NCBI GenBank assembly: GCA_963575645.1
Contig: OY754466.1
Span: 19,756,001-19,820,000 of the forward strand
Source: Xanthostigma xanthostigma
Lineage: Eukaryota; Arthropoda; Insecta; Raphidioptera; Raphidiidae
Direction of reading: 5' to 3'
Length of the DNA: 64,000 nt
The translations under genes were made by a program, and so were the position numbers. A model generated the notes under the pieces. It worked only from the letters and a program-made list of their open reading frames with translations, was not told the DNA's origin and searched no databases. This document shows, in pieces, positions 49,901 through 60,378 of the stretch. Positions within the stretch are counted from its first letter, which is position 1, and the number at the start of each line of letters is the position of its first letter.

Positions 49901-52030
49901 ATAAGCACTTGTAACTATGGCAAGGCATGCGGTGTTGCCAAATTATAAACTACGTTACTCAAGTGGAAGACTGAAATTCTTTGACTTACTGCGTACCGAG
50001 GGTACTTCCTTAAAGCCATAGAGATATTACAATAGAGTACGCGAGAGAGCAGTGAAAGTGTCTGCAATTAAGAGAGAGAACATTTTCTTATCTCTATGGT
50101 AACTAATGATGCAAAACAATGCTGAGTAAACAAATGTCTGGTTTTCTGCAGCGTTCTCTCTTTTAACTGAGGCAGAGAAGAGAGACTGTATAGAAGTTTA
50201 TTTCTAATGGAACAGTGTGGCCGGAAATTTTAGTTTGACTTGTTTCTGTTGATGACAGAACGATCGGTGTACAGATGTGGGGGACGTATATTTCCATCTC
50301 TCATCTTCAGAAGTAAATTTGAGCGTTTATCTAAACACCGTAGAAAATAAAAATGCAATAATTAAGGTGTGAAGCTGAAATTATTAATTATTATCGCCAC
50401 CTAGCGTTGCGGTTCCGAAGCTTGAGTGCGCCGCAAGGCCATTTTGACAATTGGAGTGGGAACTGCGCTTTGGGGTGATCGCCAAATATAATACAGGATT
50501 TAACTTCTATACAGTCTCTCTTCTCTGACTGAGGACAGTTTCTTTTATGGCAAGCATACGCACTAACGTACTCTAGTTACTGTATGAATTTGAAAAGAAG
50601 ACTGGTCTATGGAATGTACTATGACCTTATTGCAGAAGAGCGCACATGCATTTTATATTAGTAAAAGGTAATGATCCTGGAACCGCTTCTATGCAATAAG
50701 GTACACATCAGCGACTTCTCGCCCTTTCCCCACCGGTCTTCTTTAGCCGAGCGCACTGTACTTATCTCTATGATTAAAGCTCATTCTTAAAAAACTAAAA
50801 AAAACGCGTTTTTCTAGCAATGTGCATTAAAAGCGTGCTTTTTTAGTTTTTTAAAACTATAGTTTTAATTATTAAAACCACGCCTATGGAGTAGGCAACG
50901 CGGCGTACATCGCTGTACGGCATGTTAGCCCGCTTACAGTTAAGAATTTAAATGTAGGTGGGAACTTTGGAGAGAACTCACCCCGTTCAAAGAACGGTTA
51001 TCTCAGCCAGTAATAAATAAAAATAGATTTTTCTTACGGTTTATAACGGGCGTTAAATTTATTAAATTCTTATAGTAAATAAAACTATTTTATTCAACAC
51101 GCGTGGGTAATATGTAATTTCGGGGCCCTGCTAAATTCGGGAGAAATAATAAATTACTTCATGTTGACGCGTAGAGTGCTAATAATAAGCCGTACTGTGA
51201 GATAATGAATTTTCTGGATCAATAGGAACAAAGTAGCAAGCCCAAGCAGCTAAATAATGAAAAAAAACTGCACAGCTTCTGGACCAATAGGAACGTGGTA
51301 GGCGGTATTGTATATATGAAAACAGCATCGCAATTCAGAGAAAGTCATGGCCATCTTGTGTGCATCGAGGGCGATGGGTACGTCAATCAATGAAGTGATT
51401 TATTATTTTTCCCTCTTTTATCAGGGCCCCGATTACATATTAATCGTGCTAGTTGAATAAAATATTATGTGCGACCATTGATCGAAGGAGAATATTCCAC
51501 TCGCGTGTTACCGCACTCGCTACGCTCGTGCGGCAAATTTCACGCTCATGGAATCTTCTCCTTCTCTCATTAGTCGCACAATATACTATTCTTCATAATA
51601 ACAAATATTTCCCCTCGCGTTTAAAGATTTCTGAGCAGAAAATGTCTTTTTCTGTTCTTATGAAAAATGGACACCGATGAATTTTATTGTATGTACGCCT
51701 GCTTAAACTTGCCTGTTTAAATGATTTGGAGCACACGTCGCAGCGAAATGGCCGTTCTCCGGATGTAGTGTATGGTCGAGGTTTATGAGTCGTCGTAGCA
51801 TTGGTTACGTTGAATTGTGTCGACGGTGAATCCGTCGTCAGGTTTGGCTTTGTATCAGGAGTGCTAACAAAATCAGCATCGGCTTGGTTCAGTATCGCGT
51901 AAACATTTTTTAAACTAAACTCACTTTTTTTATCGTCTGCAGTTATCTCTTGAATATTGGTATATGGGTTAAAAAATATATTCTGAATTCCATGCGACAA
52001 ATAACTGTATGCAATGTTTTTGTCTTCCAT
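46916..52030 (-). CDS. C2H2 zinc-finger protein with eight tandem fingers
   Basis: Three exons, 52030-51713, 49241-48916 and 47225-46916, encode 317 residues. The start is the first ATG after an in-frame TGA. Residues 1-90 are acidic/polar with no known domain. From Cys97 onwards there are eight fingers of the C-x2-C-x12-H-x3-H type, spaced every 28 residues and joined by SGEKP/SGERP/TGDRP linkers, a pattern typical of sequence-specific DNA binding. All eight keep their four zinc ligands. Both introns fall inside a finger: intron 1 after KSFKQ in finger 1 and intron 2 after CDK in finger 5; finger spacing is exactly restored by splicing. Intron 1 starts with GC (CAG|GCAAGT), supported because the join gives KSFKQTSHL in frame and no nearby GT does. 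The finger set resembles conserved multi-finger factors but I cannot name an orthologue. Confidence 0.93.
47727..47877. repeat. Inverted-repeat MITE in zinc-finger intron 2
   Basis: TTGTAGGATTTGAAACGAAA...GTGGGGCGCA is mirrored by TGCGCCCCAC...TTTCGTTTCAAATCCTACAA around an AT-rich centre. A tRNA-like sequence abuts its right end. Confidence 0.8.
47883..47950 (-). repeat. tRNA-Ile-like SINE head or tRNA pseudogene
   Basis: Minus strand: CCGTCATGGCTCAGTTG (A box), GAGCGTCGTGATAACAACGC (anticodon arm with loop ATAACAA, formally AAC) and GTCGCGGGTTCAACCCACC (T arm). The order resembles tRNA-Ile, but the acceptor ends do not pair and the T stem is imperfect. Confidence 0.55.
48380..48451 (+). 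CDS. Candidate first coding exon on the opposite strand, unidentified
   Basis: An ATG at 48380 opens MKVVSTDRLDVRFLQHID, then TSQKKK, ending at a good donor AAG|GTAATT (48452). A TCAGTTTG initiator-like word lies about 45 bp upstream. It falls within intron 2 of the zinc-finger gene, antisense to it. I could not find a convincing second exon, and no family is recognised, so this may be chance. Confidence 0.25.
50173..50527. mobile_element. 355-bp TIR element with 7-bp target duplication
   Basis: The ends CAGAGAAGAGAGACTGTATA and TATACAGTCTCTCTTCTCTG are perfect inverted repeats. ACTGAGG stands directly outside both (50166-50172 and 50528-50534). It lies in intron 1 of the zinc-finger gene. 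The 7-8 bp duplication suggests hAT or a relative. Confidence 0.85.
51091..51584 (+). repeat. Promoter-bearing 500-bp repeat, copy 2
   Basis: Matches 23597-24099 along its length, best in TATATATGAAAACAGCATCG, GGCCATCTTGTGTGCATCGA and the second hairpin unit (GCACTCGCTACGCTCGTGCG). The upstream tandem block is degraded. It lies in zinc-finger intron 1, about 130 bp from the GC donor. Confidence 0.85.
51707..51712 (-). other. Non-canonical GC splice donor of zinc-finger intron 1
   Basis: On the minus strand the exon ends ...AAACAG and the intron begins GCAAGT, matching the U1 consensus except for T to C at +2. The acceptor is TTGCAG at 49247-49242. Joining restores the C-x2-C-x12-H spacing of finger 1. 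Confidence 0.85.
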
Positions 52031-53950
52031 TCTGCGAGTTTTTCATTTCACAGAGATAACCGTAATTTACATTTCAGTTTATAGGTATTAGAGTTCATCT
52101 CTGCTCTTTAGAAATTTTAAAACAATTACAAAAAACTCACTATCTAAAATGTAACATATATTATTGTACACTTAAATTAAAGCCTTTCAATAATCAGAAA
52201 AATAACACGACGAAAGTAGTTTCCCTGTTTTTACACTAGCATATTCATCTCAGATTTCACTTACATTAACGGAATATCACTTCTACCCCATTTTTAAGTA
52301 GAACAGAACCTTCTATTCGTTATTTTCGAACTTTTATTTTTTATCTAAATACAAAAGTAATAAATTAACATTAAATAACAAAGGATTGGTCATCTTTGAC
52401 GTTAAAAAAACTTGAAAATCCACGATTTTTCTACACGTAGGGTCCTCACTAAAGATTGAACAGTGAACTCGTCACTCGTGAGTCGTGAACTGAAATTGGA
52501 AAAATGTTCTAAAAGTTTGACAGGTTGTAGTTGTAATATAATATTTAGGTAGATATATTTGTTATCAAATTGCGTTTAATCATTTAATAATGGAAATGGT
52601 CTTAAGTTAAGGACTAATGAATTTGAAATCCTTAGGAAGATTATGGTCAGAGAACAAATGTTGTAACCAGTGATTAGAGAACAGGTAATTATTGTAGCGC
52701 CTAGCGGTGGCGACTGGCGGCAAAGTCACAAACGTGTTCTTTTGGAACAATATTATTGTACAGTAACAGTTGATTTTATTAACTTTCCAGTACATTGGGA
52801 AGCTATTGTTGGTTCGAAAATCGAAATAAAAATTTGTAACAAATTTTTATGTTTCAAGGTTTTAAACTAACTGTTTTTAAACTAACTGTTTTTAAACTAT
52901 TTTTACCCGACTGCGACGCAGCCAAAAGGAAAGGTTATGAGTTTAGCAGTCTATCAATGTTTGTATTTACGCATATTTCACCGTAGCGCCTAAACTATTC
53001 ATCCGATTTTGATAGAATAGAATAGAATAAATAGAATAAAATATAAGGTGTCAATCGATTCTTTATTATGATCTGGGTAACAAAGGCTATATTTATTTTT
53101 GAATTTTGGTCCCAGGGGTTAGCAAATTGGAAACAAAAAAAAAACCGACTATTAGTGTAGTACACAAGTTTAAAAAAAATACTCGTAAAAAATTACCCAT
53201 GGCTCATTGGACTCGGAATGACGTCTAGAAAAATGTACTAAAATATTTTAAAAGTTGTAAACAAATTATGATGAAAGAAAAAATATATTTATATAGTTTT
53301 TCGCTGATATCTCAAAAACTATAAGCGATAGCCAAAATCGGAAAAAAGATTCTTAAAGAGAAGGAAATTTCCAATAAAAAAGCCCCATCTCTCGGGACTC
53401 TATCTCTATTGTTTATAGTTTTAATTTAACGTTGAAAATAGGGTGTCACGCAGCCGTTACAGCTCGAGCGCACAGCCCTATTGAGAGAGTACTATATATA
53501 AAATAATTGTTTTGTAGTATTAAATAACAATTTAAAAATTTAAATAAATTATGGTGTCATCTTAACACTTGAAAGAATAAAGTTACTTAAAGAATAAAGT
53601 CACCGTTAACGAGATTTTCATGAAGACCCGTTTTTTGTGACTTCTCATCCCGCGTAATATTTTTAGCGGCAAATGTATCGGTGGGGACTTCGGGTATATT
53701 GTTTAGAGCCTCGAAAGGAAGGTTCATGAAAAAAATCTAGCTTTCCCCTAATTTTTTCACAATAAAATGTCTCTATTCCCTGCATTATTAACAATATTGT
53801 AAACTCAAAAATACCTAGTGAAAGTCTATCATAAATAAATCAACTGAATATATTGGTTAACTTTGTTATGGTAACGCTATTTTGAAAACGTACCTATTCA
53901 TTTTTTGTAATTTGAAGTGACAGCTCAGATAATTATTTTAAAAATAACTT
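52031..53950. promoter_or_regulatory. Head-to-head intergenic region, zinc-finger and V-ATPase e genes
   Basis: The two genes diverge from this 1.9-kb stretch, so both promoters should lie within it. I see no clear TATA/initiator pair. The right half contains dispersed repeats: a CCGACTGCGACGCAGCC stretch at about 52910, a microsatellite-like (GAATA)n at 53016-53040, and a lone arm of the 26530 family at about 53290-53450. Confidence 0.4.
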
Positions 53951-56900
53951 ATGGCGATAGAATGGGTTACCTTTGGTATATTTAGCGGTTTTTGGTGGAC
54001 TATAGGAATTATAGGACCTTGCATAGTTTCCTATTTTTCTAAAGATTGGGATGTAGGGTAAGCATATTCTCATTTTTAGATTTATTGAAGTGAAAACTTC
54101 TATAGGTGTTACCGGACATGTTAACGTTAACAGTATATCTGTAGAGTGCTGTATACAGAATGATTCATGAGGAAATGTTAATAATGTACGTTTTTGGGGA
54201 CCCAAAATAAACATAAAAGTTCCTATAAACATAGGTCCTATTCTCAAACCCTTACAGAGATACGGGGGTAAACAAAATATTCAAATTAAAATTTTTATTA
54301 AATTACAACTTTCCAAACCGGTGGATTGGTCGAGGTGGTCCGAATAATTGGCCATCTAGTTTGCCAGACCTGTATCTCCGTAACGGTTGAGAATAGGACC
54401 CATGTTTAATGTTTATAGGACCTTTTATGTTTATTTTGGGTACCTAAAATATTGACATTCCTCTTGAATCATCCCCTGTAAGTAAAGTTAAATTCACTAC
54501 GTTATTTCATATAGTTAGTTTTAAGTTTTCATTTCCGTCGTCAGTTCTCAATGACTGCCTATTTTAATTTTTTTTCTGCGTATATTCAGTATTACTTTAT
54601 TGATGTAGGTCATACAAAGTATGTTACATAAGTCAGAAAAATACATAAGTCAGAAAATATTAAGAAAAATTTAAAAATTCCTCAATGCTATAGAATGCGT
54701 TTTAACATAGAAATATCTTTATAGCGTTTTTAAAAGTTTTTATTTCCATACATTTATAATGATCTGGAATTTTATTATATAGCTTGGGTGCAAAGAAGTT
54801 TATCGAAAATTCTGATTTCTTGAGTCTTAGTAAATCAATAACTAAGTGGTGCCTGTTCCTGGTTGCATAATTGTGCACATTTGAATGGATATCGTAGTTT
54901 TCACTATTAGTCTTAGCATATAATAAGCATTCATAAACATATCTGCTGGGGAGAGTCATAATGTTATACTCAATAAACTTGTCTCTTACATCAGCTCTGT
55001 AATTTATGCCTGACAGAATTCTCAGAGCTTTCCTCTGTATTTTAAAAAGGCGTTGGGCTTAGATCCTATAGTAATTTGTTTTTCTGTGAGAACAATCTAT
55101 CAAGCTCTACATAATATAGTTTCCACGTAAATATAAAATGTGATTTTATGGTCACAAACTGACGTACTGTCAAATCAGTTTTTCTGACGATGCTTTCTGC
55201 AACCCGACATTGTACTCGTTAGCGTGATAAAATTAAGAGCTCGGCCGTTCGAAATTGCAAAGATTTCTAATCTATACTAATATTATAAAGAGATAAAGTT
55301 GGGATGTAGGAGGTAATCTCCGAAACTACTCATGCGATTTCAAAAATTTTTTCACCAATATTTAAAAGGACCTTCAGGCTGGACGTAGGCTATATATTAT
55401 CACGTTAAAATAAAACCGCTTTTCGTGGAGACCAATTTTCCAACGTGAGTCGACGAAAATTAACGGTGGCAATCTACAAATTCGGACGAAGCCAGACCGG
55501 GCCGCTAGTTAACGATAAGTTTTAAAAAAAGCTGAATGTTTGTACCTGTAGGCTGGGTAGGGTGATGGCGGGTTAACGGTAGCGGCTAATTCTAGCTTCG
55601 TGTAGCTTTCTTCGATCGGATTGAGCACGTCGGTGACGCTGAACGGCGTCGTATGAATCGCACTCTGCGGTGCAAATGGTGTAAATGCAGGAGATGGTGT
55701 TTGGGGCCAGCTCGACCCCGCTCAGTTCTGACAGTCCTATTCATTCCGTTGCTGTCACCGTCACCGCCGCCACTACCCGGTGCGGAATGTTCGTCACCCG
55801 ACGCACCAGTCGCTATAGATACCTACCCTTTAGGCTATGTCCTACGTAAATTGATTCTGCTCATACGGTAAATAAATTAAAGCTGAACATAACCTGCTTG
55901 TCTTGTTTGGTCGAGTCCATGGACGATCGAGTCAAAACTGAATCTTCGCTCGTTCAGCTCGGTTTTTGTTTCCCAAAATCGAAATTCGTTTATTTTCGCT
56001 ATACGTCCGTGATTGGGTCACCTAACTCTATATATGTACCAAATTTCAAAATGTTTTAAGTTGTGACACACGGACAGACACGAGGGGTATCCTATATAAG
56101 TATTTCATTTTTTCATCGGATGTTTGGAACCCTAAAAACTGAAGGGTTTTACGCAAAAATTGAATTGACTTTACTTTTTGGAACGAAGTTTCTTATGGGA
56201 CGTTATAGATATAAACGGAGACCTAGCCCTCTCCATTTATATCTATATAATAAAATATCTATAAAAAATCGTAAGAAAAAAGTGCAAGAAAAAAGCGTAA
56301 AAAACATAAAGAAAATCTACATATATAATTACTTATTGTATGCCTGTCTGTAGACATAGATAGTTGAAATTTGGCACACTTACAATATAGGGCATGGGAC
56401 AGATCCCAACGGAGTCGAATTTTTGAATTTTGGTCCTAAAGAGGAGCAAATTGAAAACAAAAATGTTTTTCGCTTGTAACTCGCTCAATTTAAATCAGAT
56501 CGGTTCTAAACCTGCCTTAAACGAAAAAGAAGAAAATTTTACATAGATTTCGTATAATAGAATTCGCGCAAATAGTTTTTTTATACATAAAAAAACAGAA
56601 ATAAACACTGTATAAATTCGATTTTGCCTAATACATCGCGCACGCGGATTGGTTATCCTTTTCTGGTGTTTGGACATTTAAAGATTGCGTATGTTCTGTC
56701 TTAAAATTAAAAAAATTGCATTTGTTCAAAAACGAACTTCACGATTTGTTATTAAACCTATATAAATAGCGATATATAGGCAAGGTCAATGGCTCAGTAG
56801 TAGAATACTCATCTGCCATGCGGGTGTCCCGATTTCGATTCCCGATAGATGCGCAACAAATGTTATTTTTATATTTTTAGAGTTGCAAATCACACGATTA

Positions 56901-58881
56901 AATTTTGTTTAATAATCATATTATATTATAAATAAAATTTTCGAATAATTTATCAGACTTTGTAAAAATATTATATGACACATAATAAATAGCGAAAAGA
57001 ACTTCGTTCCAACCAGGTGTTTCACGACACCTCTCGTCTTTTTTAGAAGATTTTGGTAATTTTTCGGTGTATTATAAAATGGGAAGGAAATAATTAACCA
57101 TATTTTTTTTCTTTTTTAGATTGATTAACCTATGTATTGTATTAGCCGCATTTTTGGGATGGTCGTTGTAAGTTCATATTAGTATTCTTCAATAAATATA
57201 ATTATCGACCAATTTTTCAGACAAATATAAGTATTAACAAAAAATATATATTAGTGTTGATACATATACTCAAGAAGTTATTATATTTTAACAATAAATT
57301 AATATTTTTATAAATAATCATATTTTAGGTTTTGTAATTTTATTTTATAACACTTGTTTCGTACAACACAATGAATTGGTCAGACAAATAATCGTTGACT
57401 GACGAACAGTAATTCAAAACGCTGTTTTTTTCTGACCAAATTTTCTCGAAGTTTCATACCCTCCTGAACGATTTTCCACCATTTATACAGAATGATCCAT
57501 TTTAATCTTACCAGGCAGATATTTGAAAACAATGGGGTTAAAAAAAAGTTTCCAACAAAAGTTGTATAGAGACCAAATGGTGACCGCGGTTCGTATCCGG
57601 ATAGCAAGCAAGTTTTTCACGGTCGACTATGGTGCAATTGTTTATTTTCAGAACATAATAAAGAGTCATTCTCAGAAAATAATTAGAAATTAAGACACCA
57701 AATATCATAATAAAAAACTTGATTCGATATTTTATCCATTTCATTTCCTGGTATTGATTGTGTTTTGCACATAAGATAACAATAGATTTCAAAGAAAAGT
57801 TTTCTAAACAAAGCAAGTAGTCTAGTAGTAGATGGGCTAATAAAATGGTGAAAGACGGTAGCAGAAGGAGTTAAGGGGAAGGAGGCTTAAGTTTTCTGGA
57901 ACCCGAAAATTCGACAGTGTTTTGAAACGGACCCACAGGAAAAATAATTGAAGACAATTGATATATGGGCTATGTGCACGGAGGCGGAGTTACAAATTTT
58001 TCGATGCGAGCGTTTGTGGTGTGCACTAGGGGAAACTTCGATCTTCAATTTTCCGTATGTCAGTGGGCAATGTTTATTAAAAGTGAAAGTAGTTATAATT
58101 TTATAAAGTTTATTAATTACAAGGAAAACATAGGAAAACTAATCGATCTGGAAATGCTTGTTGTGTTCCGGGCTGTTGCGCGCTAATGGCGATTTAAGTA
58201 AAATAAAGACCATTGGCGCCCTGATTTGACGTTCCGCAGTCAGCGTAAACAAATTAACATCAGTTTTCCTTATTACATTTTTTTTACACATCATGGCCAA
58301 CTAAAGTTTTTCACTTACCACCTTAGAAACATGTCGCGATTTCCATAAAAAGTTAGTTCAATAATTCTCTATTACCCACTAGCGGCGCTAATAGGCTTCG
58401 TGCACACAGCCTATAGAGTGTACTTGTATAGATATTAGATACAATTGGAAACACGTTTTTCCACCATCAGTACCGTCACTGCCACCACCTATCATTTGTT
58501 CCATTTTTTTAAAACTTTTTATACAAATATTGTTATAGCCAAAATATAATAATATTTTATTGTCTTTATAACCACATGCTCTTCTCGATTTCGAAATTAT
58601 AAGTTCCGAAATTCTGGAATTGTGAAACAGATATCGATATCGGTTCCGGAATTGAGAATAAATTGATCTTAGACTAATAGAGGCCCCAGTGGCTGTTAAA
58701 ATCACAACCACACTTTCTTGCACATAGCACAGACCCTAGCAAACGTTAACTTATTTCCATAAATGTTTTACACATTTTACAATTTATTTTCAGTTGGCTA
58801 TGCTGTTATCTAGGTCAAGCGAATCCTCTGATAGGACCGAAATTGGGAAACCATACTTTATTGATAATGGCTAGAGAATGG
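53951..58881 (+). CDS. VhaM9.7: V-type proton ATPase subunit e (VhaM9.7 family)
   Basis: Certain coding exons 53951-54057, 57120-57167 and 58794-58881 (GT-AG, phases match) encode 81 residues. The ATG follows an in-frame TAA two codons upstream. Subunit e is a small two-helix membrane protein of the V0 sector. The first helix lies in VTFGIFSGFWWTIGIIG, the second in LINLCIVLAAFLG. The family signature WLCCYLGQANPLIGPKL is followed by a luminal NHT glycosylation sequon and MAREW. The 3-prime end is ambiguous after the donor GTAAGT at 58882. One reading uses TTTACAG at 59776 and adds QVNNIPGSFC (stop 59809, 91 residues in all). The other uses TTTTTTCTAG at 59238, puts TGA first in the exon and has AATAAA at 59369. 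Intron 1 (3.1 kb) holds a LINE fragment, an antisense TN-domain exon and a tRNA-Gly relic. Confidence 0.88.
54148..54482. repeat. Inverted-repeat element of 335 bp in V-ATPase e intron 1
   Basis: Arms share ATTCTCAA/TTGAGAAT, GACCCAAAATAAACATAAAA with its diverged mirror, CCTATAAACAT and ATGATTCATGAGGAA/TTCCTCTTGAATCAT. No coding region. Confidence 0.75.
54702..55060 (-). pseudogene. C-terminal fragment of a jockey/CR1-type LINE reverse transcriptase
   Basis: On the minus strand the frame reads IQRKALRILSGINYRADVRD, IMTLPSRYVYECLLYAK, NYATRNRHHL, FFAPKLYNKIPDHYK and a final FKNAIKIFL. This is the pattern found after the catalytic domain in jockey/CR1/I-clade LINEs (LPSLYIYE, NYxTRN, KLxNxLP, FKxxLKxxL). 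The catalytic YxDD core is missing upstream, so this is a 5-prime-truncated, dead copy, antisense in intron 1 of the V-ATPase e gene. Confidence 0.85.
55268..55512 (+). repeat. Retroelement-like repeat tail, copy 1
   Basis: CTCCGAAACTACTCATGCGA, GGCTATATATTATC, CTTTTCGTGGAGACCA and CGGGCCGCTAG recur in inverse order on the other strand at 62300-62558. The end pattern resembles the other RTE-like tails. Confidence 0.7.
55546..55720 (-). CDS. scro: Exon with Nkx2-1/scarecrow-type TN domain (partial gene)
   Basis: Minus strand, frame starting CAA at 55703: after a proline-rich lead (TPSPAFTPFAPQSAIH) it reads TTPFSVTDVLNPIEESY, then TKLELAATVNPPSPYPAYR. TPFSVxDIL-x-PxEESY is the TN (tinman) motif at the N-terminus of NK-2 class homeodomain proteins, and this version is the Nkx2-1/scarecrow type; the motif recruits Groucho corepressors. 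A donor CAG|GTACAA follows at 55545. No in-frame ATG lies between an upstream TGA and the domain, so the exon must be entered by splicing, with CGAG at 55711 or TGAG at 55721 as possible acceptors. The homeobox exon was not found at lower coordinates. It is GC-rich compared with its surroundings and antisense in intron 1 of the V-ATPase e gene. Domain call firm; intact gene status uncertain. Confidence 0.65.
56066..56140 (+). repeat. Short copy of the 6306-6666 repeat 3-prime end
   Basis: GACAGACACGAGGGGTATCC and GGAACCCTAAAA reproduce the end of the element at 6306-6666. Confidence 0.6.
56780..56853 (+). pseudogene. tRNA-Gly(GCC)-like relic
   Basis: GGCTCAGTAGTAGAATACTC (A-box/D-arm), TCTGCCATGCGGG (loop with GCC) and TTTCGATTCCC (B box with a mismatch) follow the order of tRNA-Gly(GCC), but the acceptor and T stems carry mismatches. 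Pseudogene or SINE head in intron 1 of the V-ATPase e gene. Confidence 0.65.
57967..58412 (+). mobile_element. P-like MITE, copy 2
   Basis: GGGCTATGTGCACGGAGGCG to TTCGTGCACACAGCC; matches 41116-41552 throughout with scattered substitutions. The THAP-like start is damaged (ATG to ATA, and a frame change after the CCVPGCC codons). It lies in intron 2 of the V-ATPase e gene. Confidence 0.75.
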
Positions 58882-59924
58882 GTAAGTACGGACGTATTTA
58901 AAGATTTTTTTAGGACATCGTGAAGTTTTAGTCTTACTTTTGAATGCATATTTGGCATATTCATGAAAAAGTATACTTTAAAGGCAATATTGTAATGATA
59001 AATATATTTTTTTTATAATAAATTCCAAATGATTGTTTCCAATACGATCCACTACAATTTTATGATTCCTACCGGCAACAACTTTTTTCAACTGGCTACT
59101 TACTAGTCTTCGCGTTCAAGAAAAATAAAGAACACCATGCATCTAGAGCGGCCAACAAACACATAATTAAAAAATTTATTTACCGAGCTTTTTAACAGTC
59201 CTTATAAGATATATTTTAACGTTGAATCTTTTTTCTAGTGAAACCACGCACCCCATAATTATTCTTAAAAACATACTCATCACGATACAGAAAATGCAGG
59301 ATATATCACATTTATAATATTAATTATAATAATGCAAACAATACATTTTGTTACTTTGTATTGAGAAAAATAAAAATATAGAAATGTTGAACAGTCCTTT
59401 ACTCGAAGCAATTTGGCGTAACTTTAGTAACTTCAGTCAGGATAATACTTCAGGTCTGATATTTTCAGAATAGAATGAGGTTACCAAACTTATGTAATGT
59501 ACCGTATTTTATTTTTATAGTCGTGCCACTTTAGATTTTATTAATGTTTATAAAAAATGAATTTTACTTTCGTTACATTTTAAAGAAACTCGCCTGTCAC
59601 ATAACATAAAAGTGTTTTTCAATAGCTCTGAAGTTGGTTTCGTAGTATCCATCAGTAAATTATTATACCTCTTTTAGTTTATAATAAAATGGCTGATCAT
59701 ACAATAATTTATCTACATGATTCTGATATCTTTTATTGCTGAAATGCTCCTTAAAATGAATCATCCGTGTTTACAGCAAGTCAATAATATTCCAGGAAGT
59801 TTTTGTTAGCTGGTTTACTCGAACACTATAGCGTAAACAATCTATTTCAAAATTTAAAAATAGCAACAATGTTGCAAACAACGAAGGTAGATGAGGGTTG
59901 CATTTTAGATTTTACTAGCAAAAG

Positions 59925-60240
59925 AACGAATGGGGGGGAGGGACATGATTACGCACGTTTATCTTAGTTTACCGAGATGAATGTTGTGTCCAAATTTCAT
60001 GATGATCGGAATTACCGTTGGAAGGTTTTTGTTGAACGGACAAATTTTGAGTTATATTTTGCAACATTTTTCATTGATGCTCCGTTCCTATTGGTTATAG
60101 CGTGATATTATATAGCCTATAGCCTTCCTCGATAAATGAACTATCAAAAAAAAAATTCAATTCGAACTAGTAGTTTCTGAGATTAGCGCATTCAACCAAA
60201 CAAACAAACTCTTCAACTTTATACATAATATATTAGACTA
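59925..60240 (+). mobile_element. RTE-type tail, copy 3
   Basis: A continuous copy from GGGACATGATTACGC through TTTACCGAGATGAATGTTGT, CCTATAGCCTTCCTC and GATTAGCGCATTCAA to the (CAAA)n run and a degraded TATATTAGA end. It serves as the uninterrupted reference for the SINE-split copy at 31130. Confidence 0.75.
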
Positions 60241-60378
60241 TTAATTGAGATTAATTAATTTAACAATAGCATATGTTGCCTTTTTAACCGACGAAAAACA
60301 AAAACGGAGGAGGTTCTCTATTCGACGCGTATATTTTTTTTTTTTTTTTTATTTTTTTTTATTTTTTTTTTTTTTTAT

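Noticed and set aside
49678-49942. Inverted GGCAACACCG words as ends of a MITE
   Set aside because: Only about 12 bp are shared and the inner order differs; not enough to call an element.
55894-55920. MDSTKQDKQ frame as exon 1 of the TN-domain gene
   Set aside because: The CAG|GTTATG donor leaves phase 0, but both possible acceptors of the TN exon need one or two carried bases, so the direct join is out of frame.
56780-56853. Functional tRNA-Gly gene
   Set aside because: Acceptor and T-stem mismatches and a damaged B box; called as a relic.
58388-58723. 111-residue minus-strand frame beginning MQESVVVILTATG
   Set aside because: Overlaps the right end of the P-like MITE and intron sequence of the V-ATPase e gene; no recognisable domain or splice partner.
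58882-58912. TTTTTTTAG acceptor just after V-ATPase e exon 3
   Set aside because: It would make a 31-nt intron, below the workable size for insects.
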